Notes: generated by a model not told the origin, from the sequence alone. 12,816 nt of DNA from Promethearchaeota archaeon (GCA_030605895.1 JAUWHL010000023.1:1-12816); one strand, 5' to 3'. Counted from the first letter of the stretch, positions 1 to 7,551 are shown. Translations and numbers: made by a program.

Positions 1-1
1 A

Positions 2-724
2 ATATTTGGACTCCCAGGTACTGGCAAAACTTTATTAGCTAAAGCTCTTGCTCATGAAACAGAGGTTAATTTTATTTCTGTTAAAGGCCCTGAATTTATT
101 TCTAAATGGGTAGGCGAAAGTGCTAAAGCTGTAAGAGAGACCTTTCGGAAAGCAAGATCAGCAGCTCCTTGTATTATTTTCTTTGATGAAATAGATGCTA
201 TTGCTTCTAGACGTTCGAATTCTTCAGATTTAAAAGTGACAGAGCAAGTTTTAGCACAACTTTTAACTGAGATGGATGGTCTAGAAGAATTGAAAGCTGT
301 TGTATTGATTGCCGCTACAAATAGACCTGATTTACTGGATCCTGCAATATTAAGATCAGGTAGATTTGGAAAGCATATTGAAATTCCTTTACCAGATAAA
401 AGTTCACGTAAACGAATTTTTGAAATACATCTAAATGAACGTCCTGTTCATCATGATGTTAACATAGATTCATTAGCTGAAAAATTGGAAGGATATTCTG
501 GTGCTGATATAAAAGCTGTATGTGAAGAAGCTACAATTTTAGCAATTCGAAAAGGAGTCTTTCAAATTGATGTTGATACATTGAATCCTGATTCTTATTC
601 AAAAGTTAAAATTACTCAAGAAGATTTTGAAAAAGCAATTGAACAAATAAAAAAGGGAGCAGATAAAGCCAATAAATCATATAAGGAAGCTATCAAAGAA
701 TTGCCAGAAGGAATTTATAGATAA
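2..724 (+). CDS. CDC48/p97-like AAA ATPase, C-terminal AAA module (5' end cut by window)
   Basis: This is a AAA+ ATPase module of the CDC48/VCP class, a cytosolic unfoldase that extracts or remodels proteins. The frame is open from base 2 with no start, so about 240 C-terminal residues are seen. Walker A reads GLPGTGKT (bases 8-31; Leu where most members have Pro). Walker B reads IIFFDEID (173-196). Next come the LTEMDGLEE stretch, sensor 1 (AATNRPD) and the second-region-of-homology arginines in RSGRF, where both likely arginine fingers are kept although RPGRF is more usual. GYSGAD marks the helical lid. The tail ends in GIYR and lacks the aromatic/acidic tail usual for CDC48. It could be the D2 ring of a two-ring CDC48 or a single-ring AAA protein; the missing 5' part decides. 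Bases 725-918 after it are AT-rich and non-coding. Confidence 0.93.
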   Translation: MFGLPGTGKTLLAKALAHETEVNFISVKGPEFISKWVGESAKAVRETFRKARSAAPCIIFFDEIDAIASRRSNSSDLKVTEQVLAQLLTEMDGLEELKAVVLIAATNRPDLLDPAILRSGRFGKHIEIPLPDKSSRKRIFEIHLNERPVHHDVNIDSLAEKLEGYSGADIKAVCEEATILAIRKGVFQIDVDTLNPDSYSKVKITQEDFEKAIEQIKKGADKANKSYKEAIKELPEGIYR

Positions 725-795
725 AACCTTAACATAAAATTGATATTTTATTTAATTTTTATTAAATCTCCATAAATTTTATTTTAAAACTTCAC

Positions 796-805
796 TTTTT
801 TTTTT
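796..805 (+). terminator. T-tract, possible archaeal terminator of the AAA gene
   Basis: An uninterrupted run of ten T lies 72 bases after the AAA ATPase stop codon and before the ribosome-binding site of the next gene. Archaeal RNA polymerase terminates at U-rich tracts without needing a hairpin. AT-rich sequence gives T runs by chance, so this is tentative. Confidence 0.35.
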
Positions 806-904
806 GAAATATAAAAGGGAGATTTATTAATTGTTGATATTCTTAGATTATAGCACTAATTTACTAATAAATTTGAATATATGAAAAAAATTAATAAAGC
901 ACTT

Positions 905-912
905 AAAGGTGG
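905..912 (+). promoter_or_regulatory. Shine-Dalgarno site of the DsrE-like gene
   Basis: AAAGGTGG matches the archaeal anti-Shine-Dalgarno well. It shows that translation of the DsrE-like gene starts near 919-925, not at the first standard in-frame start codon (TTG, 994). The nearest good codon, GTG at 923, is one frame off across the A run at 926-935. Confidence 0.6.
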
Positions 913-918
913 TTAATT

Positions 919-1284
919 ATTAGTGAAAAAAAAAAGCATATTTTATATGTACAAACTAGCGATGCCCCGGAGAGACAATATTCACTATTAGTATTGGCTC
1001 AAACTGCTAAGGCAATGGATATCAAAGCAACAGTTTATTATTTAGGTACAGGATTAAAGATTTTAAAACCTGGAGAAGCTGAGAAGATCAAATTAGGCAA
1101 TTTTCCGAGCGTAAAAGAAATGATTGATAAGGTTATGGATATGGGTATTGAGGTCTTAGTTTGTGAAGCTTCAAAAAGAATATTAGGTTGGGAGAAAGTA
1201 GATTTAATTCCTGGTGTAAAAATTGTTGGGGCTGCCACGTTAAATGACCTTGTATTAGAAGTTGATGCGACTCAATGGTTTTAA
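919..1284 (+). CDS. DsrE/DsrF-like (TusD superfamily) protein, start uncertain
   Basis: This is a small soluble protein of the DsrE/DsrF/TusD superfamily, whose members carry sulfur as a persulfide on a conserved Cys or act as small homo-oligomers of unknown role. The read begins HILYVQTSDAPERQYS, the usual first strand and loop. LAQTAKAMDI, YYLGTG, the MIDKVMDMGIEVLVCEAS strand with its single Cys, and a C-terminal VDATQWF follow. The homologous reading begins well upstream of the first TTG (994), so a start there would remove the first beta strand. No ATG, GTG or TTG lies between the in-frame stop at 904 and base 994. A strong Shine-Dalgarno (AAAGGTGG, 905-912) sits 6 bases before an in-frame ATT at 919, used here as a nominal start. 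A GTG at 923 would also be well placed but is out of frame across a run of ten A. The gene converges on the Fe-S gene at 1357. Confidence 0.8.
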   Translation: MSEKKKHILYVQTSDAPERQYSLLVLAQTAKAMDIKATVYYLGTGLKILKPGEAEKIKLGNFPSVKEMIDKVMDMGIEVLVCEASKRILGWEKVDLIPGVKIVGAATLNDLVLEVDATQWF

Positions 1285-1356
1285 ATTTATGATTATTTTT
1301 AGATCTTAAGAAAAAAACAATTAAACAATTAAAAAAACAAATATTTTATTAAATCT

Positions 1357-2259
1357 TTATTGTAAAAGCTCTGTGAAAGTTTTATTTCCAATTAAATGTT
1401 TTTCAGGAGGTACATTATCTCGCACTTTAATCATTTTAATAGCTTCATTTGGGCAATTTGCTGCACAAACACCACATCCAATGCACATCTCTTCTATCAA
1501 AACCATTTGTTCATCAGATAAATCAGGTTCTATAGGAAATCTATGATAAATTGCTTCATTAGGACATTTTCTCATACATGTTTCACATTTAATACAAAGC
1601 TCATTGTTAAATTTAGGAGAATAATTAGAGGGATAAACTCCCTTTTCATGAAATAATTTGGCTGGAAATAAATATGCACAATGACAACTACAACAATTAC
1701 AGATAAATACAGAAGATTCATACCCTTTATCAAAGACGGCATTATGAACTAAACCCTTTTTTTCGGTTTCTTTAATGAATTCAATAGCCTCTTGTTTATT
1801 TAATAATCTTGCTCCACGGGCACCGTCAGCTACCATCATTTGACCAGCAGCCCCAACTACAAAGCATCCCATTTCAGCAGGTGCTACTTCACATGGTTCG
1901 CCTGATAGTTCCCCGATCAAACGGCATTGACAAGTTATTACTGCAAACTGATCATTTTCTTCAATAAGTTTTTTAATCGTTTCATATGGTAATACTTGCG
2001 CTTGAACATCGAATTCTTTATTAATTTCTACTAATTTCTCTTCAGTTTCAATAGGAAGTAAAGGCCAAAATAGTCTCCAATCCAATTCCCGAAGCCGCTG
2101 AGGCATGATCTCTTTCATAATATCTCTATATAGTTTAGCTGCTTCACTTAAATTCTCTTCAGTATCTTTACTTCTTATATAATATTTTTCAAAAATGCCA
2201 GGAATTATTGGTTCAAGACAGAATTTTGTTCCCTTTTTAGATACTGTTCCAATTTCCAC
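1357..2259 (-). CDS. Multi-cluster 4Fe-4S protein, main part downstream of an in-frame TGA
   Basis: This is an iron-sulfur electron-transfer protein with an unusually high Cys content. In order from the GTG at 2259 there are C110-x-C112, C123 and C132 around an EPCEVAPAEMGC segment; then FICNCCSCHC (Cys 187, 189, 190, 192, 194); then two classical ferredoxin motifs, CIKCETCMRKCP (222-232) and CIGCGVCAANCP (259-269). The last two bind two [4Fe-4S] clusters; the first groups probably bind another cluster or metal. I do not know the specific redox partner. The frame continues upstream without shift through 15 codons to a TGA at 2307-2305 and beyond it to an ATG at 2487. The gene was therefore probably one 376-residue protein, with this GTG only an internal codon. 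Internal initiation here is possible but has only a poor AAGGT three bases away. T7 tracts on this strand at 1337-1331 and 1317-1311 may terminate it. Confidence 0.8.
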   Translation of the reverse strand: MEIGTVSKKGTKFCLEPIIPGIFEKYYIRSKDTEENLSEAAKLYRDIMKEIMPQRLRELDWRLFWPLLPIETEEKLVEINKEFDVQAQVLPYETIKKLIEENDQFAVITCQCRLIGELSGEPCEVAPAEMGCFVVGAAGQMMVADGARGARLLNKQEAIEFIKETEKKGLVHNAVFDKGYESSVFICNCCSCHCAYLFPAKLFHEKGVYPSNYSPKFNNELCIKCETCMRKCPNEAIYHRFPIEPDLSDEQMVLIEEMCIGCGVCAANCPNEAIKMIKVRDNVPPEKHLIGNKTFTELLQ

Positions 2260-2487
2260 CGACCTTGCTAATAGGTTTTTAATCGTATCCGTTGGTAATC
2301 CGGATCATACCATTAATTGTCTTATTGAGTTCCATTTCTCAGCACTATCAAAATGAGAAAGTAGTTTAATTTCCTCCTCATTCCAAAAAACTTTCATCAG
2401 TTTAATTATTTTTCTATGTTTTGGTGCAATTAAAGGGCCTAATATTAATTTTTGTCTTACAATATCATAATAGTCTATTTCCGTCAT
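2260..2487 (-). pseudogene. N-terminal part of the same Fe-S protein, separated by in-frame TGA
   Basis: From the ATG at 2487, 60 residues are read (MTEIDYYDIVRQKLILGPLI...) up to a TGA at 2307-2305. After the TGA the same frame continues with SGLPTDTIKNLLA, directly into the iron-sulfur part. The whole segment looks like the small winged-helix-like domain that precedes the clusters in this type of protein: a helix ending in LMV, one residue, then SGLP, then the KNLL recognition-like helix and GTVSKKG wing. The TGA occupies a surface helix position where Arg or Lys is expected, so one substitution from CGA or AGA explains it. It may be a genuine disrupted gene, a sequencing error or a readthrough site. 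Upstream, 2488-2700 is a 213-base divergent promoter region shared with the VWA gene. Confidence 0.7.
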
Positions 2488-2700
2488 GGGTATAATATAA
2501 CAGCAATATATACAAAACTAATCAAGTAGGATCTATCATAAAATAGAAAAAGGAAATCAAAATTAGACAGCTTTGGAATTTTTAATGAATTAATGGTAGT
2601 TTTTTAAGAATTTTCATTCTCCTATGAATCGTTGTATAAAACTATATTATATGTTTAATTCTTTTTAATTAATAGAGAAAATATTGAAAAATTTGGTTTA

Positions 2701-4125
2701 ATGTTTGTAGAATATTTTTATTACCTTAAGGAAAGACTTCCTGTATCAATAACAGAATATATTACACTATTAGAGGCGTTAAATAAAGGGCTAATCCATA
2801 ATATGGTTGAATTTTACTACACATCTCGTTCAATTTTATGTAAAAATGAACATCATTTCGATATCTATGACATTGCTTTTGCTAACTTTTTCAAAGAGGC
2901 AATGGTTAAATTCCCAGAAGATATTAAACAAGAAATTTGGGACTGGTTAAATAAAGAAATTACTCTTCCAGAACTTATAGAGGGCTTACAACTGCTTTTA
3001 CGAGAATACCAGCAATATGTAACAATTGAAGATTTAGAACAGTTTCTTGAAGAGCTTCTTGAAAAATATGGGGCTGAATTTGGAGATAAATTATTTATTG
3101 ATGCACCAAATGAAATTAAAGATGAAATTTGGAAATGGTTGGAAAAGAATTTAGATTTATCTGAGATGCAAGGTAATTTCCAAGAAATGTTAAGTCAATT
3201 CTTTGATCTCGAAGAGATGCAGAAGCGATTCGAAGAATTAATGCAAATGCAAGATGAAGCGCATAATGGGGGCAACCGCTGGATTGGTACCCAGGGAGCA
3301 TCTCCGTTCGGTCATGGGGGACAAAATCCAATGGGTATGAGAATCGGTGGTTCTTCAGGGATGCGAATGGCTATGCAAATTGCTCAAAAAAGGATTTTTA
3401 GGGATTATAGAAAAGATATTGTTTTAGACACAAGACAAATAAAGGTAGCTCTAAAACGACTAAAAAAGTTAGAAGAGATTGGAAAAAAAGATGAATTAGA
3501 TTTAGATAAAACAATTGATATGACTGCTAAGAATTGTGGAGATATCGAAATTGTATTTGATAAAAAACGGAAAAACAATGTTAGAATGATTCTTTTAATG
3601 GATGTTGGAGGAAGTATGACTCCTTATGCTCATTTAGTTAACCTTCTCTTCTCGGCAGCCAATAATATGTCACACTGGCGCGAATTTAAACATTTTTATT
3701 TTCACAATTGTTTATATGAGCAAATCTATCTAAACGCTCGCAGAAATCCTGATGAAGCAATTGAATTTAATGAATTTTTGAAAAAGTACGATAATAAATA
3801 CAAAATTGTTGTTGTTGGTGATGCTGCAATGGCTAGCTGGGAACTTACAGAAAAATACGGAAGCATCTACTATTATCACAGGAATGAGATGCCTGGAATA
3901 TATTATATTAAAGAGCTCGCTAATCATTTTAAAAATAATGTTGTTTGGTTAAATCCAGAACTCATTAGACCTGAATGGGCTCCCTGGACACGAAAGATTA
4001 TTTCTAGCATTATTCCAATGTTTAATTTAACTGTAGAGGGAATTGAAGACTCAATGGATTATCTTAGAAAAGGTGGTAAAAATATGTATACCACGGTCCA
4101 AATGTTAAAAGGATTAAATTATTGA
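2701..4125 (+). CDS. VWA domain protein of the CoxE/COG3825 type
   Basis: This is a cytosolic von Willebrand factor A protein of the kind that normally works with a MoxR-type AAA+ ATPase in chaperone-like metal-centre or complex maturation. The N-terminal 190 residues are helical and acidic and contain two copies of a roughly 48-residue unit (72-120 and 136-182). A Gly/Met-rich linker with the family's GTQGASPFG-like signature follows at 195-225. Next are the FRDYRKDIVLDTRQIKVALKRL segment and DELDLDKTID-TAKNCGDIEI. The VWA core has MIDAS motif D301-V-G-G-S-M306, the form usual in this family, then FKHFYFHNCLYE and VVVGDAAMA. The C-terminal part, HFKNNVVWLNPE to DSMDYLRKGG, is also family-typical. 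Length (474) is somewhat above that of bacterial members because of the duplicated N-terminus. No ATG lies upstream in frame before a stop at 2656, and there is no clear Shine-Dalgarno. No MoxR gene is adjacent. Confidence 0.9.
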   Translation: MFVEYFYYLKERLPVSITEYITLLEALNKGLIHNMVEFYYTSRSILCKNEHHFDIYDIAFANFFKEAMVKFPEDIKQEIWDWLNKEITLPELIEGLQLLLREYQQYVTIEDLEQFLEELLEKYGAEFGDKLFIDAPNEIKDEIWKWLEKNLDLSEMQGNFQEMLSQFFDLEEMQKRFEELMQMQDEAHNGGNRWIGTQGASPFGHGGQNPMGMRIGGSSGMRMAMQIAQKRIFRDYRKDIVLDTRQIKVALKRLKKLEEIGKKDELDLDKTIDMTAKNCGDIEIVFDKKRKNNVRMILLMDVGGSMTPYAHLVNLLFSAANNMSHWREFKHFYFHNCLYEQIYLNARRNPDEAIEFNEFLKKYDNKYKIVVVGDAAMASWELTEKYGSIYYYHRNEMPGIYYIKELANHFKNNVVWLNPELIRPEWAPWTRKIISSIIPMFNLTVEGIEDSMDYLRKGGKNMYTTVQMLKGLNY

Positions 4126-4172
4126 ATAATATATTTAATGAATGATTTGTTTTATTATATTTCAATTTAAAT

Positions 4173-5849
4173 TTATTCAACTCTCCTTAAAAGATTCTTA
4201 TCAATTGAAACTTTGTAAGAATCATAAAAAACAGAAGAATACTTTTGGTAAAAGTCCTTCTTTTTGGACATAACAAAATCTTTTTCTTTTATTTCTGATT
4301 TACCGCTTGACCAAAAAATTGAGCCATTAAGATTGAAATTGAAATCCTTTTGCTTTTTAACCATTGTTCCTGATTTTATAACATAATCCATATTTGATAA
4401 TGCACTCCTTAATTCTTCATGTTGTTTAGAAATATCCATATCCTTGATATTGATATCTAAGATATTAAGGTCGCCGTCTGCGCCCAAACCAAGATTCCCT
4501 TTGATATTCGCCAGACCTAAGGATTTTGCTGGACTTACTCTTGTTAAACATACAAATTCTGAAAAATTTAGTACCTTATCTTCATTTGATAAAGGATTAT
4601 TCTTTAAGAAATCATTATTCATATCTTTCATAAAGTTCTCACGAGCATCTACACTTAGTAACCAAGTAGCAATTTTCGGAATGTCTGAAATATTTGCATA
4701 ATTTGGGAAATTCAAAGAAAAACTAACTTGAAATTTATTATTAACATTTAATGCTAAATCAAGAGCATTAGCCCATAAATTACAATCATTATAATTACTT
4801 TTTTCTAAATTTCTCAGAAAAACAAAAAAATCCCCTTCAAATTCTACAGCTGAGCTTATTAATTTACGAGGATTTTCATTAATATCTTCTGTTAAGATGG
4901 ATTTTATTAATCTTCTATCAGAGGTTATTACGGGATTTATTTGATTGAACCCTACAAAAGCAACATCAATATCAAAATTTTGATTTTCATTTAAAAATTT
5001 GATTAAATTTTCATTATTTCCATCATAGTTGTAAGAATTTGCGTGAGCTAGATGAAAAATCTGCTCTCTTTTTAGATTTAAATCAGTTTTTTGGTTGGCT
5101 TCTAAATTTAGCGATTTTATCTTCTCTAAAACTGTAAAAAGATTTCTTTTTCCAATCTCATTTTCATATCCTTCAATATGAGCATGAGTTGAATGTGGCA
5201 ATCCGAGAGTTTCTACACATTTTACAGCATTTTCATATACATCTAAAGCAGAGAAATTATATAATCTTCCAGATTGTGAGAGATCATCTCTTAGTTCGTT
5301 TAAATTCCAGTTTTCGTTTTCAAAAGGATTATATATTTTTATTCCGAATCCATAGGTTCTTGATAATAGATCTGAAAGAAATATTGCCATATCATCGATT
5401 TTTCCTCTTTGAAATTCAAGTTCTAAAGGCCAAAAATTACTAATGTTCAAAAGCATTGCTTTGTCGAGCACAGGTAATTGTTTAAAGTTGAAAATTGTTT
5501 GTTTTGCTAAGGAAGGAAAGACATTAGCTTCAAGAATAAATGTATATCCATTTGAAATATAATTTCTGGCGATGTTCTTTAATGTTAATCCTTCCCAAAT
5601 CTCTTTAAATTTACTATTATTTGCACCTAATAACCTTGCCCAGTTAACTTGCTGAGATGCTACATGTGTATGGATGTCAATAGCTGATGGTATAACTGTT
5701 TTTCCTTTTGCATCAATTTCTTTAACATTTGTTTCACTGCTAAATTTTTCTACGATTTTTCCCGATTCTATTAAAATATCCTTAATTTCTCCATTAATAT
5801 TGTTGATAGGATCGAATACTAACCCATTATTGATAATTAATCTGTTCAT
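4173..5849 (-). CDS. fwdA: FwdA-like formylmethanofuran dehydrogenase subunit A (amidohydrolase fold), divergent
   Basis: In the canonical complex FwdA hydrolyses/condenses formate and methanofuran at a binuclear zinc site. The amidohydrolase fold is clear: N-terminal GLVFDP strand, IDIHTHVA with H60 and H62, GIKIYNP with K171 (the carboxylated lysine position), PHSTHAHIE with H219/H222/H224, and FHLAHANSY with H266/H269. The C-terminal AKSLGL-GNLGLGADGDLNILD follows. Length (558) is close to the usual ~570. The segment that normally reads TTDHPNGGPFT...YPKI here reads SLNFPNYANISDIPKI, so the conserved metal-binding/catalytic Asp is Asn380 (codon 4712-4710) and the next His is Phe. The zinc site may therefore be inactive or altered. 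The ATG is 18 bases after fwdD, preceded by CAGGAAC. It is the last gene of the operon; no fwdC follows, since the convergent VWA gene ends 47 bases away. Family certain, activity doubtful. Confidence 0.88.
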   Translation of the reverse strand: MNRLIINNGLVFDPINNINGEIKDILIESGKIVEKFSSETNVKEIDAKGKTVIPSAIDIHTHVASQQVNWARLLGANNSKFKEIWEGLTLKNIARNYISNGYTFILEANVFPSLAKQTIFNFKQLPVLDKAMLLNISNFWPLELEFQRGKIDDMAIFLSDLLSRTYGFGIKIYNPFENENWNLNELRDDLSQSGRLYNFSALDVYENAVKCVETLGLPHSTHAHIEGYENEIGKRNLFTVLEKIKSLNLEANQKTDLNLKREQIFHLAHANSYNYDGNNENLIKFLNENQNFDIDVAFVGFNQINPVITSDRRLIKSILTEDINENPRKLISSAVEFEGDFFVFLRNLEKSNYNDCNLWANALDLALNVNNKFQVSFSLNFPNYANISDIPKIATWLLSVDARENFMKDMNNDFLKNNPLSNEDKVLNFSEFVCLTRVSPAKSLGLANIKGNLGLGADGDLNILDINIKDMDISKQHEELRSALSNMDYVIKSGTMVKKQKDFNFNLNGSIFWSSGKSEIKEKDFVMSKKKDFYQKYSSVFYDSYKVSIDKNLLRRVE

Positions 5850-5867
5850 TTTTAAAGTTCCTGTTAT

Positions 5868-6242
5868 TTAATTTTCTTTAATTAAATTTAGTAAATCTTT
5901 TAGATTTAGAATTGAATCTTTTGTAACCTCAACTTTTACTTTTATATTTTTATACACAAGTTCATTATTTTCGATTCCAGTAATTTGATTAGCCCAAATA
6001 GAGACAGGCATATTTATAGTGCCTAATGGAACATTTTTATCCTGTAGTACTTTTATAATAACACTACCAAAATTGCTAATTATTTTTAAATTTGAACTTG
6101 GTGTAATATTAAGATTTTTATAGTCTTCTGGATTAAGGAATCCAATCGCTAATTTTTCTTTGAGAGTGTTATTATCTCCTTCAGAATACTCTTTTGCTTG
6201 ATCATAATCCATCAATCTTACTGTATTTACTATCATATCCAT
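5868..6242 (-). CDS. fwdD: FwdD-like formylmethanofuran dehydrogenase subunit D
   Basis: This is a small molybdopterin-dinucleotide-binding domain subunit (124 residues) that in the canonical enzyme caps the pterin cofactor held by FwdB. Visible family features are the N-terminal VNTVRLMDYDQAKEYSEGD (compare NTGRTIDQG.. in classical members), IGFLNPEDYKNLNI, NFGSVIIKVLQD, and the beta-barrel motif PLGTINMPVSIWANQIT. In canonical FwdD the last motif is PMGPWAN, so Met-Gly-Pro is replaced by Val-Ser-Ile while W-A-N is kept. The C-terminus KVKVEVTKD is typical. It starts 10 bases after the fwdB stop, with AGGG in between, so the two are translationally close. It fits as the second half of the split FwdB/FwdD molybdopterin oxidoreductase. 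Calls as a generic MopB C-terminal domain are possible but the neighbours settle it. Confidence 0.85.
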   Translation of the reverse strand: MDMIVNTVRLMDYDQAKEYSEGDNNTLKEKLAIGFLNPEDYKNLNITPSSNLKIISNFGSVIIKVLQDKNVPLGTINMPVSIWANQITGIENNELVYKNIKVKVEVTKDSILNLKDLLNLIKEN

Positions 6243-6252
6243 AATTTCAACC

Positions 6253-7551
6253 CTATTCTAAGCTTTCAATAATTTTTTTAATTATTTCCTCATCTGAAAA
6301 AACATTATTTGGAGGATTAATAATTTTTTTTAGATTTAGAGGGATATGATCTATACGATAGACCATTCCTCCATTTTCAATTCCTGTTATGGAGGAGGGT
6401 ATTATCACATCTGCCACATAGGATGTTGCAGTTTGTTTATTGTCAATAAGAATTAAAGGTTTTGACATTAATTTTTTACTTAGTTGTGTGGGAAAATGTG
6501 AAATGGGATCAGTGCCTACAATTATTGAGCAATCAAAATCATCCTTCTCTATTTTTGTAATAATTGTATCAGGTGTTTCAACTAATTGATGATTTGAAAA
6601 TTGTAAACTATGATTTTTACCATAATTCGACAAGGCCACATGATCAAAACCTAGCATATTATAATGACCCCCTAACATTATTACGGATATTCGACCTTTT
6701 TCTTGTTTTACATTTATTAATTGTACTAATTCAAGTAACTCTTTAATAACGTTGTCACCATTTTGGGATTTTAAAAGACCCTGACCTATAAAAATAATCC
6801 CGTTCTCTGTACCAGTTAAATGAAGTAATACCCTCTTAAGATCATCTTTATCTATACCTGCAACACCAGCATCTGGGATACCATCTGCTTTACAGCAATA
6901 CTCTTTTAAAACACGGATTAGGTCGATATCCTTAGCGGTCTCAATTTGAAGTGCTATGTCACGCACCCCCATAACTCCAAATGAAGCAGTTTTAACAGGA
7001 TCTATTATAATTAATGTTTTTATCTCTCGCCCAGTCATTCTAAACTTACCACGTGAAAAAAGAACTTTATTCAATAGACGTGGAATTGATTCAGCAGCAT
7101 TTGCACCCCATAAAATTAACAAATCGGCTTTATTTATACCTTCTGCAATAGTAGTTAAAGAAAGACCCGTTTCTTTTGCGGTATTTAAAACCTTCCCCTG
7201 ACAAATTATTGAATTAGAATCTATAAAACCATTAATGAGGCTTGCTAGTTCTATTCCTTTTAGTTGAGCTTCGCAATTTACTGTCGAAAAACCATATAAA
7301 AGAGGTTTGGAGGAATTTTTAATAATAGTAAGAGTTTTTTCTAAAGCTTCATCAAATGTTACTTTCTTTAATTCTCCATCTTTTTTAATTAAGGGATTTA
7401 AAATTCTATTTTTTGCAGTCGCTTGATCAAATCTTTCTTTACCTTTCAAACAAGCTCCGATAACTTCATCTATATATAAACCATCACTCTTAATAATAAT
7501 ATCATCGCATAAAAGGGAGCATCCCGAACATATGACACGTTCATTTGCCAT
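6253..7551 (-). CDS. fwdB: FwdB-like formylmethanofuran dehydrogenase subunit B, divergent active site
   Basis: This is the catalytic molybdo/tungstopterin subunit that in the classical complex reduces CO2 to formate. The [4Fe-4S] motif C8-x2-C11-x3-C15 with C34 is intact (ICSGCSLLCDD...GACLKG). The metal-ligand loop reads DSNSIICQGK: Cys117 is in the position of the tungsten-ligand Cys (Sec in some members), but the following His of CHGP is Gln118 and the Pro is Lys120. ADLLILWGANAAESIPR, RGKFRMTGRE, LIIIDPVKTASF and QIETAKDIDLI are the expected pterin-binding stretches. LGGHYNMLGFDHV, CSIIVGTDPISHFP, PLILIDNKQTATSYVADVIIP and ITGIENGGMVYRID complete the fold. Length 432 is normal. The Cys and cluster ligands suggest a cofactor is still bound, but loss of His implies altered chemistry. 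It starts 46 bases after the upstream Fe-S gene, with no good Shine-Dalgarno. Confidence 0.88.
   Translation of the reverse strand: MANERVICSGCSLLCDDIIIKSDGLYIDEVIGACLKGKERFDQATAKNRILNPLIKKDGELKKVTFDEALEKTLTIIKNSSKPLLYGFSTVNCEAQLKGIELASLINGFIDSNSIICQGKVLNTAKETGLSLTTIAEGINKADLLILWGANAAESIPRLLNKVLFSRGKFRMTGREIKTLIIIDPVKTASFGVMGVRDIALQIETAKDIDLIRVLKEYCCKADGIPDAGVAGIDKDDLKRVLLHLTGTENGIIFIGQGLLKSQNGDNVIKELLELVQLINVKQEKGRISVIMLGGHYNMLGFDHVALSNYGKNHSLQFSNHQLVETPDTIITKIEKDDFDCSIIVGTDPISHFPTQLSKKLMSKPLILIDNKQTATSYVADVIIPSSITGIENGGMVYRIDHIPLNLKKIINPPNNVFSDEEIIKKIIESLE

Noticed and set aside
764..825. Inverted repeat AAATCTCC (764-771) and GGAGATTT (818-825)
   Set aside because: Eight to nine base pairs with a loop of about 46 bases in very AT-rich sequence is weak, and nothing else supports a structured RNA or operator.
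994..1284. DsrE-like gene starting at TTG 994
   Set aside because: This removes the conserved first strand and ignores the Shine-Dalgarno at 905-912, which lies about 80 bases upstream.
2305..2307. Selenocysteine at the TGA of the Fe-S gene
   Set aside because: The site is in a winged-helix-like segment with no redox motif around it, and no GC-containing SECIS-like hairpin is visible after the stop codon at 1357. Kept only as a possibility in the finding.
4173..4300. FwdC fused to the C-terminus of FwdA
   Set aside because: FwdA ends at normal length with FwdA-like sequence and no Gly-rich beta-helix repeats are seen.
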